From Macrotis lagotis (lineage: Eukaryota; Chordata; Mammalia; Peramelemorphia; Peramelidae), in NCBI RefSeq assembly GCF_037893015.1, contig NC_133660.1, forward strand, positions 288,211,078 to 288,275,077: a stretch of 64,000 bases of DNA, read 5' to 3'. How positions within the stretch are numbered: the first letter of the stretch is position 1; each line of letters opens with the position of its first letter. This document shows, one piece after another, positions 35,170 through 47,900 of the stretch. Below the pieces are notes generated by a model, which was given only the letters and a program-made list of their open reading frames with translations, did not search any database and was not told where the DNA came from. Made by a program: the position numbers and the translations under genes.

Positions 35170-35640
35170 ATCTTGTATTCCCACATAGGAAGACAACATA
35201 GACAAGGTAGTGGTCTTCAGGGTAGAGTATTTTGGTTTGAGAAGGCACAGGTATAGTTGATGAAATCATAGAGCAACTGAGTGACATCATTTTCTGAGAA
35301 TGGTAGTTGATTTGCTTAACTACCAAAAAAAAGGAGAGGTAAGGAGTAGGTGATGCTGTCCTGTAGCAGCATGATAAAACTGCCATGGGTGATCTCAGAA
35401 GGGTGCTGGAGGCATATATGAGACATGAAGAGTATAGAGCCCTGAAGCTTCGGATGGATGTTGGGGGAGCCAGCTAACATGCTGCATGTGTTGATCTCCA
35501 GGTCTGCAGGTACTGCTACACAGTAGTTCATGTTGCAACTAGCAAGCCATACTTTAGGGAGCAAATTTTTGGGTAACCAGTCATTATTGATTAGATAATT
35601 GCAAAGAATTTCTTTTTCCAGGGATTTGTGTGACATGTCC
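35170..35640 (-). other. Coding-like degraded segment, identity unknown
   Basis: The minus strand holds a 106-codon open frame (35636-35316, including ASCNMNYCVAVPADLEINTC and HPSEITHGSFIMLLQDSITY) followed, in another frame, by QLPFSENDVTQLLYDFINYT. Protein-like composition across a frameshift suggests a processed pseudogene. I do not recognise the parent gene. The SINE at 35015 abuts its 3' end. Confidence 0.3.
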
Positions 35641-35689
35641 CTCTTAGAAATCCTAAAATAGCAACTAAAGTGTTGCAGCTGATTTTTTT

Positions 35690-36300
35690 CTAGGTTTCAC
35701 TTCTGCCTGGTGAGGAATCCCAACTTAGACTCGGGAATGCAGGTTTTGGAAAGAAAATAGAAATTTATAAAAGAAAGTGACACCATATTAAGAAAGGGAT
35801 AGTAAAGTTAGAAAGAGTTTAAAGAGAAAACTACCTGGATTGCTGATTCAATTTTGGCCAGGCCAGCTGGCCAGGGTTCCACAGGAGACTAGAACATCAA
35901 AGAGGCCACCTCCCACCTTCTCTCCCAGAGTCCATGGGAGGGGGTGGTGACCTGGGCAGGATCCAAGTCCCTCTTTGGAGATTTTACACCTTGGGGAGGA
36001 CTCTCTTTTTGGGTGGTCTTTAGGACCTGTGCTGCCTGGCTGCCCCACCAAAAGAGAATGGAAACCAAACCTGGTTGAAGGTCAGCCCCTCTGGTGTAGC
36101 CTAAATTAAATGATAAAGGAAGATTCCCTTTACAATGGGAACAAAAGATTTACAAAGTTTGTCTCCAACTGATCTCATCATTCCCAGGCCCAGTTTTCTC
36201 TGCTTCAAAAGCATACCCTTGTTTTCCTGCAGTTCTCCCTCCCGTGACAGCAGTGCCAGGGACATTTTATGAGGCAAATAAAGCCCTCAGATCCCTTTAG
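35690..36300 (+). repeat. Possible LTR, plus orientation
   Basis: GC-richer block with CAATTTTGGCCAGGCCAGCT and a terminal CATTTTATGAGGCAAATAAAG. The latter matches 6055-6084. Looks like U3/R of an LTR, but ends were not defined. Confidence 0.35.
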
Positions 36301-38381
36301 GGACCCAAAGGGCAGAATATCAGCTTAATCCTACTCACAAAAGTAGAATGTGGAGCTTGTGATAAGTGATATATGAAGGATTGTCCAAACTGGTTTTGAA
36401 TGGTGTGAACCCAAGTCACCCCCAAATTGAAAATTATGAAGCCAGTCATGATGGGAACTACCTTGAAGAAGGTATAGAAATTGAGAGCCATTGCTCAGGG
36501 CTGAGTCACCTTTCTGTAATTTCTAACCTATTTACTTTATTCCCAATGCTAACCTGCTCTATTCAGAGAGGAAGAGAGAGTTTTCCCCCAGATTAAGCTG
36601 ATACTTGTGACCTTGGTCCAACTACCTTCTTTACCCCATGGCAGACCCCCTGCACAATCCTGGCTCCTCTCTGTAGTATTTCTTTCTGCCCTTTCTCCTT
36701 CAGTTTTCGCTGTCACCTACAAACATACCTAGATATAATGAGGAGCACATCTATTACACTAGGCAAAGTTTCAATATGTTCCAAGTGATTAGACCTGCAA
36801 CACTGAAAGCTAATATATTAAAGTAAGGGGAAATGGAAAGGGGGCATTTTCTGAGTCAACAATACTGCTTTTCAAAATCATCCTCCCAGGTCTTCTTGCT
36901 TCCAATGGGTCCTCTTTCTAATTCACTCTCAAAGTATTTCCTAAATCACAGAACTGACCTTGCTGTCCCTATGCCTCCAGGGAAAATGCAAATTACATTT
37001 GAAGTCCCTCATGATTAGCTGCAACCTCCCTTTCCAGCAATATCATACAGCATTCCCCCTTCACTTATTCTACAATCTGGACAAATAGACACTTTTATTG
37101 TACTTGAAAATTAGTCTCCAAGTCTAGAAAGCCCTCTCTCCTGTCCTTTGCCTCTTTGAATCCCTAATTTCCTTCAAATCACAGTTTAGCCATCAGCTTC
37201 TACAAGAAGTCATTCTTGATGACCTGAGATGCTCTCTACTCACTTAAAAAAGTTACCTTCCACAATATGTATGAACATGTGGTCTCTGCCCTGGAGGGCA
37301 GGAGCTGATCTGTCTTCTCATATAGCCCAGCCCATAGCACAGAACTAGGCTTGGAGACTACACTTAATTAGTGCTTCTAGAATGAATAAATAAGGTAAAA
37401 GACCAGCTCTCCTTTTCACTCTACCTAATCCACATCCTTTGTCCTTCTCTGAGGCTTTCACAGAATCAGCCTCTCCAAACCTTTCCCTCCTCTTGACTTC
37501 TCCATTACTATTGTTCACACTGCTATTGTCCCAGTTAGTCATGCTTCCAACTCTGTCATTCCCAAGTCACTACTCTCATTCACTCCACTTAACCAACTAG
37601 TGGTGAAATATGACCATTTCTGTCTCTTCACATCTCTAGTGTGTCCCTTCCCCCCCATTCACAAAGCAACTCTGTCTGAGAATTTGAGAATAGTGAGGAA
37701 AGGGCTGGTATCAGCTCATGCTGGCTTGGAAGGACCAAATGTTAAATTTTCAGCATAACCATTTACTCCTTGGAAATTGACAAAGTTACAAATCAGAGAT
37801 GGAATTTTTTTAATTGTTGAAATTTAAGAAAGTCACACAGAAAATGATAATAATACAGATTAAACAATTCAGAAGCCACATGTTGACCATTTAATTGATC
37901 TTTTGGACTCAAGCCTACTCCTCGTCTATTCCATCCTCCCCAGATTTACCAAAGAAATTTTCCTAAGAAGAGGCTACCATCATATCAAGTCTCTGCTGAG
38001 GAAACTCCAATGGTTCCCAATTGCATTTAGAATGAAATTAAAATGCCTTTTTTTAGTCATTTAAAACTTTACATCTTGCCCTTTTCTTGTCTTCCCAGTC
38101 TTGATTTCCATGGCCCTGCTGTTCTTAAATGAAAAGAACCTATGTCTGGTAACATGCTTGCACAGCCCCAGAACTGGAATTCTCTGTCAGTTGAAGGTTT
38201 TTTTGCTGGAGGTGTAATGAAACCAGTCACCATCAAGTACTTGGTCTTCTGCTTCATTCACCTACACAATGGCATAAATGACATGTTAGTTATCTGAAGG
38301 CAAAAGCCAACAACTTCCAGGTTTCTTATGGTCCATTCCATCTCTAAAATATAGAGTTTTTGTTCTCATTTACTGAGTTCA
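36301..38381. other. Gene-free stretch with ancient LINE-like fragments
   Basis: Near 37160-37390, CTACAAGAAGTCATTCTTGA, CTGGAGGGCAGGAGCTGATC and GAATGAATAAATAAG follow the L2/CR1-class 3'-end pattern. Near 37990-38100, TCTGCTGAGGAAACTCCAAT then GGTTCCCAATTGCATTTAGA is of the same ancient type. No gene seen. Confidence 0.4.
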
Positions 38382-38529
38382 TCTTTTTTTTTTTTTGCAA
38401 GGCAAATGGGGTTAAATGGCTTTCCCAAGGCCACACAGCTAGGTAATTTAAGTGTCTGAGGCCAGATGGAACTCAGGTACTCCTGACTCCAAGGCCAGTG
38501 CTCTATGCACTGTGCAACCTAGTCACCCC
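38382..38529 (-). mobile_element. tRNA-derived SINE with target-site duplication
   Basis: T-rich tail then GCAAGGCAAATGGGGTTAAA, ending CTAGTCACCCCC. Flanks TTTACTGAGTTC and TTTACTGAATTC. Confidence 0.92.
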
Positions 38530-39640
38530 CTGATTTACTGAATTCTTTAGCAAATATTCAGTAAAATTGGATCTATTGTGGTTAATAATATAGAAGAGGC
38601 TGAAGCCTGGAAAGGTTTGTAGCTGCATGAACAAAGAAAACATGGGAAATGTAATTAGGAAAGACATTGCTTACTCCTCTGACAAAGGTTTCTTTTTATG
38701 CCTTTTCACTCTTCCAATCATTTATATGGGAGAAAAGTTGTGGTCTTAAAATCATTCCAAGTTTGCCTGAAGGATGTAGGGATGCTGACAAGAAAGACTC
38801 TTGGAAATAAGGTGAATTAGATGACCTCTGAATCTAAATCAGACAGAGATTTTTAACAGAGATATGCTCCAGGATTCCACAGTGATTAGGAAGTATAGAT
38901 GAAGAGGTTTAACACAGCTTAACAAAATGATGCTAGCTCAGTATTATTAAGACGTTAGCTGGATAATGATTTTCTTTCTGGAAAGAGGATACACATTCTC
39001 CTCAAAGCTCCAATAAATAAGCACAGTTTCCTTTGGGGGCAGAAAAACCTCTTGGAATTTTGCATGGTTTCCCTCCCTAGTCTTATGAGTAAAGGTGATT
39101 GGGCTTCTGTCTTCCCCTAAAGGAGCTACATCAAATAAAGCTTCTCCTGCTAGACAGCAAAGGGTAAGAGGCAAGATTCATTCTGTCAGTGAGAATGAGA
39201 TCATAATTCGCTATGTTCAGTTGAATGGCATGTGGGCATGGGGAGGGGGGAATCCTATAATAAAAGTAACAACAAATACCTCAGATGGAACTGCATAAAA
39301 GGCAGAAGAGGGCAGCATTTCCTCTAGAATCTCTAAGACATTTGGGCCTAAGACTAACTGATTCCCTGCCTTCTCTTTTCCCCCTCTTGCACTGTATTAC
39401 ACTCCTTTCAAATCTCCTTCCTTCTTTTCTTCTCTCTCTCTTTGGTCCTTTCTTTTCTGAAGTTGCCCACCCTCCATCCCCAATCCTCTTGCAGAAGATC
39501 AACAAGAGAAAAAAATAATAAAGGAGAAGCTTCTTTTCCGGGTTCTCTCTAACCTCAGAAAAACAGATGTGCCCACAGAGGAGAGATAATGGCTTCACGC
39601 TTGATTTGCCAAATATATGACAGTATCCTTCTATTCAATC
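38530..39640. other. Gene-free stretch
   Basis: No exon or young repeat recognised. Overlapping open frames at 38947-39598 on both strands carry no family motif. Confidence 0.4.
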
Positions 39641-39885
39641 CATTTTTCCTACTTTTTATTTTTTTCAATTATGTGAAACAATAATTTTCAACATTTATTT
39701 TTCTAAAACATTCATTCTCTCATACTTTCTTCCCCCCACCCTAGGTTTGCAAGTAATCTGATATAGGTCATTCATGTATAGGTATGTTACCCTTATTAAA
39801 ATGAGTCAATCTGCAAAAAGAATCAGAAAGAAAAGAGAAACCATGGAAAGGAAGAAGCAATAGTCAAATTTAGAAAGGTGAAATG
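39640..39885 (-). mobile_element. L1 3'-end-like fragment
   Basis: TTGCAAGTAATCTGATATAG and neighbouring T- and C-rich blocks match the reversed 3' end also seen at 19560-19740. No coding. Confidence 0.45.
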
Positions 39886-39888
39886 AGG

Positions 39889-40040
39889 GGTGGCTAGGTC
39901 GTGCAGTGGATAGAGCACTGGCCGCGGAGTCAGGAGTACCTGAGTTCAAATCCGGCCTCAGACACTTAATAATTACCTAGCTGTGTGGCCTTGGGCAAGC
40001 CACTTAACCCCATTGCCTTGCAAAAACCTAAAAAAAAAAG
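39889..40040 (+). mobile_element. tRNA-derived SINE with target-site duplication
   Basis: GGGGTGGCTAGGTCGTGCAG to TTGCAAAAACCT with an A tail. AAGGTGAAATGAG is present at both ends. Confidence 0.95.
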
Positions 40041-40424
40041 GTGAAATGAGTAGTGTTGGATCTGCAATCAAATTCGAAATTCGAAATTCCAGATTTTTCG
40101 GGATGAGGTTGTCATTTTAAATAGGAGGTCTTTTAGAATCATTGTGTATCACTGTACTGCTGAAAAGAGATACATCTATCACAGTTGATCATCACACATT
40201 GTTGTCACATCACTCAGCATTAGGAAACAAGGGAGACAAATATCTATTAAAGGTTTCATTTCTCAAATATGTATAAAATTCAGTAAAATTTTCAAGTAGA
40301 AAGTTTTTTCATATCTGACATGCAAAGAAGGGGTCAGAGCTGTCTATAGTAATTTGAAAATTATGATAAATCATTTTAAATTGGAGAAATTCTGTAGAAT
40401 GACACAAATGAGGAGTCACTTAAC

Positions 40425-40960
40425 TTTTTTTTTAACATGTTCTTTAATTTATTTACACATTACTAAAATCTTCTTGTTGTAAGAGTAAACATAATACCAC
40501 ATCCCCCCACAAAAATATAAAACCTCATGGGAAATAAAGTGAAAAAAGGGGAAAAATATTATGTCTCTGTTCTGATACCATCAGCTCTGTCTTGAGTGAA
40601 TTGCATTCTTGATCATAAATTCATGATAGAAGTTTCTTCCATGTTTTCCATAGTTGTTGATGCTGATTGTAATTTGCTCCATCTGTTCCTTCCTACCAAC
40701 CACCATCTATTATATTTTCTCTTTCCTTTCACTCTGTCCCTCTTCTAAAATGTACTGTTAGGGCAGCTGTGTGCTACCGTGGGCAGAGCAGCAGCCTTGG
40801 GGCCAAGAAGCCCCAAGCCTACATCCCACCTCAGAGATCAGGCAACCACCTGACTCAATAGTCCCAGACAGGCCACCCAATCCCACCACCATGCGAAAAA
40901 AGAAAATGTGTTATATATGATTATCCTCTCCTGTCCACTGTGCCAACTAGATGCCCCCTA
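40425..40960 (-). mobile_element. Truncated L1/half-L1 3'UTR carrying antisense SINE-like module
   Basis: Reading the plus strand, the T-rich start, the CATCAGCTCTGTCTTGAGTG block and the CTTTCACTCTGTCCCTCTTC block parallel 60785-61490 in order. The shared block continues into a SINE-like module (40755-40905: GGGCAGCTGTGTGCTACCGT, GGGGCCAAGAAGCCCCAAGC) that also occurs at 61490-61640. So this is a 5'-truncated copy of the same 3'UTR. Confidence 0.65.
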
Positions 40961-42000
40961 ATTGTTTTTAAAAGCAGATCATTAGCAATTATAATTAGAA
41001 AAATATAATTAAAATTAAATGCAGTCCTTAAGCCTGTATAATTTAAGAACAGTATACCACTTCAGCATAATACTTTAGAAACATAAATTGATTATGGAAA
41101 GACAATTCCCTAAGAATACTGAAAGAAAACTGTGCAGCAAAACTTCTTAAAAGTACAGATTTGGGTTTTTGAAATTATCACTGTAATGAAGACTATCTGT
41201 CAATATCACTGACTGTCTCAGGTATAGAGACACAAAAATGTGCAGGTCACAGGAAAGTTAGATTTGTTTGGCCAATTTCCTTTCCAAAAATGAGATCAAA
41301 GATAATGTGTATTTTCAGTATTACTCAATATATTAATAAGACTTACGCATGAACTGAATCTTAATATTCAAATTTAATGTTTGGTTTTATTGGTTCTATT
41401 GTTTCCTAATTTCTTTTACTTGTGTGTCTTGTTTATTTTACTGTGGGTGGCCTATTATTTGATTTATTAGGCCTTCCACTGTTGGTGGCAAACTGATTTA
41501 CTTTTATTTGATATATTTTCATGTTCCCTTAAGAACCAGGGAGTATGTGCTGTAGCTTATGTGGACTTCTAGTCACTGGCATGACCTATCAAATGTGACT
41601 TGGTTTGGGGTTATTTCTATTACCAACAGTTTTGTTGTTCTTACTGTTTATTTAAGCACATATTTCCTACACTTCATATTATTTTTTATAAAATCCTGCT
41701 ACTGTTCCTGTCTTGTACACTGTCCTGTCATGTGTATGCTGCCTTGTATAGCGGTGTTCTCAGTTTTTACATCATAATATCTCAGGTCGTCTCAGGTACC
41801 CACATAGGAGAAAGTATACTTTGCATTTTTTATTTTATAAGTAATAATTTCAAATTCAAGTGCTACATGTCACTGCCTTCCCACGTCCACATTCCAGCAG
41901 GGCAACATTTGAGAGAGATTTACATATGCAACAATAAATAAATATTTCCATTTATGAAATCTTTCTCTAGAGGTAGATAAGATTTTTCTTCATCAGTCCT
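40961..42000. other. Gene-free stretch
   Basis: AT-rich, with no recognised exon. Open frames at 41559-41941 are hydrophobic by composition only (T-rich DNA). Confidence 0.4.
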
Positions 42001-42630
42001 TCCTATGTGACTTCAATGTATGATTACTCAGAATCACTTAGTGACTCAATAATTGTATTTAGAATATGCTTGCATGGTATTCAATATACTCTTTGATTTA
42101 ATCTTGTCCCTCTGCAGCATTTCATGGCAGTTTCTCCATTTTTTTTCACTAACATCAATTTGTTTGTTATTTCTTATACCTCAATAATCCAATGTATCAC
42201 AATAATAAATCCAATATCACAAAAATAATCCAATATATCACAATTTATTCGTTTGTTCCCCATTGATGGACAACTATTCAATTTGAATTCTGTGCAATCC
42301 CAAAGACAGTGGCTGCAAATACTTTAGAATATATAAACTTGTTTCATTTGGTCATAATTACTTAAGAATGTACCAAATTAGTAGTATTCCTGGCTCAAAT
42401 TGTACTGATTCTTTTATAGTTCTTTCAGTGTAATTTCCAGTAACTCCTCAAAATGGTCAGCTCACTTCACAATTCCACCAATTGTATATTAGTATCCTAA
42501 TTTTTCCACTTCCTTCCCACATTCATTTTTATCAATTTGATAGGTAGGGGAAAGAATCTCAGAGTTGTTTTCATGTATATTTCTTCAATCAATAAAAGAA
42601 GATATATTCTTGGCATATGGAAATTAGGAC
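42001..42630 (-). mobile_element. L1 3'UTR fragment
   Basis: Order of blocks (CCCCATTGATGGACAACTAT, AATTCCACCAATTGTATATT, TCTTCAATCAATAAAAG) matches the reversed 3'UTRs at 1-720 and 49.7-50.2 kb. A short AATAATCCAATRTATCACAA tandem repeat lies at 42183-42245. Confidence 0.6.
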
Positions 42631-43844
42631 TGTCCCCAAACTATTGATGAAGGAATTTGCTTTATGACTGGAGCTCTAAGACAGCATCATTTAAAATTCT
42701 ACTGCTGAGGGCAAACTTACTATTATTGCTGGCCATATTCTGTATATTATAATCATAGATCTGAGCCTAAGAATAACTGGTTGTTACAAGTACATATGTC
42801 TCAAGCTCTCACTTTTCCACCAAGTGAGATGAAAGGTGTTAGAATGAAGCTTTATCCTCTGAATCAGTTGTCTGTGGGCTGGAGTGGAAGGGAAGAACAG
42901 TTCAGAAGGACATCTTCTTGGGCACCTTTATCAGGCTATTCTTTCTGACTTGGTGACTGGGGAATGACTTAAATTACATTTCTGCACAACATATTTTATC
43001 TTATTTCTTGAAAGTTGTGGAAGAAGGATAAACCAAAGACAGTATATAAAACTTTCTCTTGCATTTCTTTCTTCTGACACTAGTAGATTATTTCGGGTTC
43101 AGATCAGACATGTGTGTGCTCAGTGACTATAGAGGAGTGAATCATTCATTAATTAATAGTGTTCTCACTAATAGTGTAAAGCCAATCTTGGCAATAGATT
43201 TCAGTGTGAGATCTCCATCCCCATCTCGGATAGGGTTAGGACTAGAACAAATTTCCTCCTTGAACAAGCAGTAGGAAATAATTCTAAGTTTAAAGGAAAT
43301 ATTATTCTTTCTGGAATTATGTGAGGAATGGGAAATATGCCACCTAAAAACTGGATAAAGGAAATGGGGAGATGAGAAAGAGCAGGGATTTATCTAGGCA
43401 CAAAAAAAATATCTAATAGTTGCATGAAGGAGACTCTAAGCATGTCCTCCTTAAATAAACACAGGAGAAATAGTAAGAAGTGAGTCATTATTCCAAAGAG
43501 GCTGATTAAGGTACAAAGTTAAATAATAAGATACTCATGCATAGCATGTCGTAAAAGTGAACTTTTTAGGAAGGGAGCTCAGATTTCCATCATTGGAAGC
43601 TTTCAAACACAGATTTAGTAATTGCTTGATGGAGGTATTGGAGAAGGGATTCTTCTTCAGCTAAAGTTTCAGAAATTCCTTCATATCAGTATCTTTCCTA
43701 AGAGTGTAATTGTGTGACATGAAACTATAAATTAAAATCAAAAGCTCTCATTTATTGCCTGTTCTGTGTAAGTGATTAATATATTTGTTTTTTGAACACA
43801 AATGACACAAATGACCATTCCAGTCTTCTTTATTTTTCTTTTAG
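42631..43844. other. Stretch upstream of plus-strand V2R exon 3; exons 1 and 2 not found
   Basis: V2R exon 2 (FAVDEINKNPQLLPN signature) and exon 1 (GDIVIGG signature) should lie upstream of 43845. No trace of either was recognised here or back to 34 kb on the plus strand. Confidence 0.5.
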
Positions 43845-44651
43845 ATAAACTATGGTCCATTTGATCTTCTCCTGACTGATAAGCTCCAGTATCCATATAT
43901 CTATCAGATGGGCAGCAAGGATTTCACTCTTCACCTTGCATTTGTCCAAATGATGCTACATTTTGGCTGGACCTGGGTAGGACTAATTCTTGCAGACACC
44001 ATAAGAGGGGAAAGTTTCTTCAGGAATCTACAAGCAGAGATGGCCAGACATAGCCTCTGTGTGGGATTTATAGAAATAATTTCAAGCACATTTGACCTTT
44101 ATTCGGGTGAAAAGTATAGCATCCTTTCTAGGACCATTGCATCATGATCCAATGTGATTTTTACCTATGGAGATTCAGCTTTCCTTCAGCATCTTTTAGT
44201 TACATTGGTTGAATATATCCTATATGGAAAGGTGTTGGTGACCACTTTTTCCTGGGAATTTTTTAGTGATCAACAGCCTGAACAGTTTATTAATTTACAT
44301 TGAACAATAATACTTTCTCCTCCCCAGAAGGAGATTCCGTGTTTCATAGATTTTGTAGAAAGCCTGAATCAAAGTGTGATGTCTGAGAACATTTTTCTAA
44401 AAGCATTCTGGGAGGCAGTCTTTGGTTGCAAATTTTCAGAAAACAATAATCTAGATATGTTCATTCCTATTTGCCAAGAAGGTCTTTCCTTGGCTGATGT
44501 ACAGGCTCCAGATTTTAATCTGATCATAAGAGAACTGAATTTTAATGTTTACAATGCAGTTTATATAGTTGCCTATGCTCTGCATGAGCTGTTCCAGTCT
44601 GAGCTAAGGGAGACATCAGAACTTGCAAAAAGCCCAGACCTCTCTTACAAG
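43845..44651 (+). pseudogene. V2R exon 3 (Venus-flytrap core) with two stops
   Basis: 807 nt, 269 codons, acceptor TTCTTTTAG and donor AAG|GTAAGA intact. It starts INYGPFDLLLTDKLQYPYIY, continues QMGSKDFTLHLAFVQMMLHF and GWTWVGLILADTIRGESFF, and ends ELNFNVYNAVYIVAYALHEL. These are the V2R ligand-binding-domain signatures (PSLYQM-type box, HF.W.WVGL, YNAVYAVAHALHE). In-frame TGA codons occur at 44145-44147 and 44301-44303. The second replaces the conserved Gly of a HGT-type motif. The rest of the exon is in one frame, so there are no indels. Confidence 0.95.
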
Positions 44652-44659
44652 GTAAGATT

Positions 44660-44985
44660 TCTTTGTGACTTCTATGCTTAACAGAGTGTAAACCCAACCT
44701 CCTATTGTTAATTATCTGTTGTATGAAGGAAGCAGGAGTGGTGAGAGTCTGCAATAGTACGTTTTGTTTCCTACCATTGCTTCTGGTATGTTTCTTAGTT
44801 TGTGCTTATAAGGAATCCTGGTTAACAAAACCAATGAAATGATCTCCTAGAGGAGGCATTGATTTCAGCTGATACGGCAGCCATGGGGAAGTTGTTATTT
44901 TTACGCATCTCTCTGAGTTTTGGGAACTTCTTAAAGTCTCCTAAGACGTAGCAATGGTGTTGATGGGAGAGAAGCTATTCATAGT
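44660..44985. other. Start of intron 3
   Basis: No feature recognised between the exon 3 donor and the L1. Confidence 0.4.
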
Positions 44986-47900
44986 TTTAGAATCATTTGT
45001 GCACAGTTCCACATTGTTCTGCACATTGGTTCGATGAGTTCCCCCGCTGCACCATCAATGCATTGGTGTCCCAGATGAAGCATATCTCATTCAGTATTGA
45101 TCATTTTCCTTTTTTGTCATCTTGTACAGTCTGATAGATGGGAAGTAGTCCCTCATACTAGTTTAAATTTACGTTTCCCTGATCAATAATGATTTCAAGC
45201 ATTTTTTCATTTGATTAAAGATACCTTCACTTTCTTCATCTGATAACATACATTTTGACTATTTATAAGTAGGGGAATAATTTGAATTCTAATGAATTTG
45301 ACTCAGTTCGTTCATGTTTTAGAAATGTGTCCTTTGTCAAGAACACTGTGTAAAAAAGACATTCCCACCATACTGATTCCTGTTTATTCATGGTTTCATT
45401 GTTTTTATTTGTGTAAGATCTTTTTAATTGATTGAAGTCAAAACTATTCATTTTGCATTTTATAATGGTATCCATATTTTCTTTAATCATTAGCTGCTAC
45501 CATTTCCATATATCTGACAAAGATATTATTCCTTGAAACTCTAACTGTCTTAGCTTAATGTATCATGCTTTATGGCCAAATTCTGATCTCATTGGACCTT
45601 ACAGTGGTATAGAGCATGAGATGTTGGTCTATGCCAAATGTCTGCCATATTATTTCCAGTTGTCCTAGAATTTTTTTTTTAAAGGAGTGAGTTCTTTTGT
45701 CAGTAGCTGGGGACTTTGGTTCTATTAAACATTTGATTGCTATAGCAATTTGCTATTCTTTCCTATCCAGGTAAACACTTCTGTTGCGCTACAACTCTAT
45801 TATATATTCATTTTTTTCTCTTAATGTACTTATTCTTTTGTTCCTTTATATGAATTTAGCTGCTTTTTCTACCTTGATAAAATAATTATTTTGAAATATG
45901 ACTAACCTGGTTCTAAACAAGGAATTAAATCTGGGCAAAATTATCATTTTTTCTATTAGCTCAGTCTAAGCATGAGCAATTGACACCTGTCCAGATATTT
46001 AGATATGATTTGATTTGTGCGATTATTGTTTTACACTTTTTTCACCTAGTCCCTGAGTCTGCCATTACTTTGAATGGAATTTCTCTTTGTATCCCTTGAT
46101 GCTGACTCTTATTAGTTATATACAGAAGCGGTGATGACATTTGTCTTTATTATATATCCTGCAACTTTGGTGGAGTTTCTAATGTTTTCAAGGAACACTG
46201 TTAGATAATTTTCTAGGATTCTCTAAATAAACTGTCATATATGCAAAGAATGAGAGTTGTATTTCTTCATTACCTATTCTAATTGTCAATTTATTTTTCT
46301 TCTTTAGTGTTGAGGTTAACATTTCTAATGAATTATTGAATAAAAGTGGTGACAAAGATATCCTTGTTTCAAAACTGGTCTTATTGGGAATACTTCTAGC
46401 TTCTCCTCATTAGATATAATGATTGGATTTTAGATAGATTCTGTTTATTGTTTTAAGGAACACTCCATTTATTCCTACTCTAGTGTTTTGAAAGGAATGT
46501 GTGTTTTATTTTGGCAAAAGCTTTTTCAACATCTATTGAAATAATGATATGTTTTCTGTTAGACTTTTTAATTATGGTCAATGATTCTGGTAGTTTTAAT
46601 AATATTGAGCCAACCCTGCCCTTCTTGTATAATTTGTACTTGATTATTGTGTATTATGCTTGTGAAAACATGCTGGAATCACAATGATAAAATTTTATTT
46701 AAAATTTTTGCACTCATATGCATTGTGGAAATTGGTCAGTAATTTTCTTTATCTGTTTGCCTCCTTCTGGCTTAGGTATCAGCATATTAATAGTTTCACA
46801 GAAGGAATTTAACAAAACTCCTCCATCACATTTTATTTCAAATAGCGTAAAAAAATTTGTTCCTTTGATATTTGGGAGAATTTGCTTGTCAATCCATCTT
46901 ACAGGGGATATTTTTTACTTAAGGAGTTCATTGATGGCTTTTTCTATTTATTTTTCTGAGATGGGATATTTAAATATTTAATTTCCTCTTCTTTTAACCT
47001 TGGTAGTTGATTTTTAGTAAATATTTATCCCTTTCATTTAGTTATCAAATTTTTTGTCATACAGGTGGGCATTACACGTGGGCAAAACTTACCTATATCA
47101 TTCCTTTTTTTCCTTCCTCATTGGTAATGAATTCAGCTTTTTCATTTTATATACTGGTAATTTGATTTTCTAATCAAATTAAACAAACTTTTATTTATCT
47201 TATTGTTTTTTGATAAATACCATCAGTTTCATTTATTATTTTAATAGCTTTTTTACTTTCAATTTTATTAATTTTATAATTTTCATAACTTGAAATTTGA
47301 GGAATTATTTGTTTTGTCTGTAGTTGTTTAGTCATGAACAATTCCTTGTAATCCTCTTTCTCTATTTTATTCATGGATGCACTTCAAGGTATAGAAGTTC
47401 CCTCAATAAATGCTTTGGCTGAATCTCACAAATTTTGGTATAATGTCTCATTGTTTTGAATGAAATTTCAATATTTTGATGATTTGATGCTTGAAACACT
47501 CAGTCTTTTAAATTAGATTATTTAGTTTCCAATAAATTTTAGGTCCATTTCTCTATGACCCTTTATTGCAAGTGAATTTATTGAATCATTTTCTAAAAAA
47601 GAATACATTTAATATTTCTTCCTTTGTGCATTTGGTCATGAGGTTTCAATGCCCTAATACAAGGTCAATTTTTGCGTAGGTGCCATGTGCCACAGAGAGA
47701 AGAAAAAGTATATTCCTATGAATCTGCATTCAATTTTCTCCAGAGTTCTATCATATCTGACTTTTCTTATATTCTATTCACCTCCTTAATTTCTTTCTTC
47801 TTTATGTTATGATTAGATTTATCTAATTCTGAGAGTCAGAGTTTAAGGACCCCTACCAGTATAGTTCTGATATATATGTCTTCCTGTAACTCATTTAGTT

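Noticed and set aside
41559..41941. Hydrophobic open frames resembling membrane helices
   Set aside because: T-rich DNA yields Phe/Leu/Tyr-rich frames; none of the V2R, V1R or olfactory receptor motifs is present.
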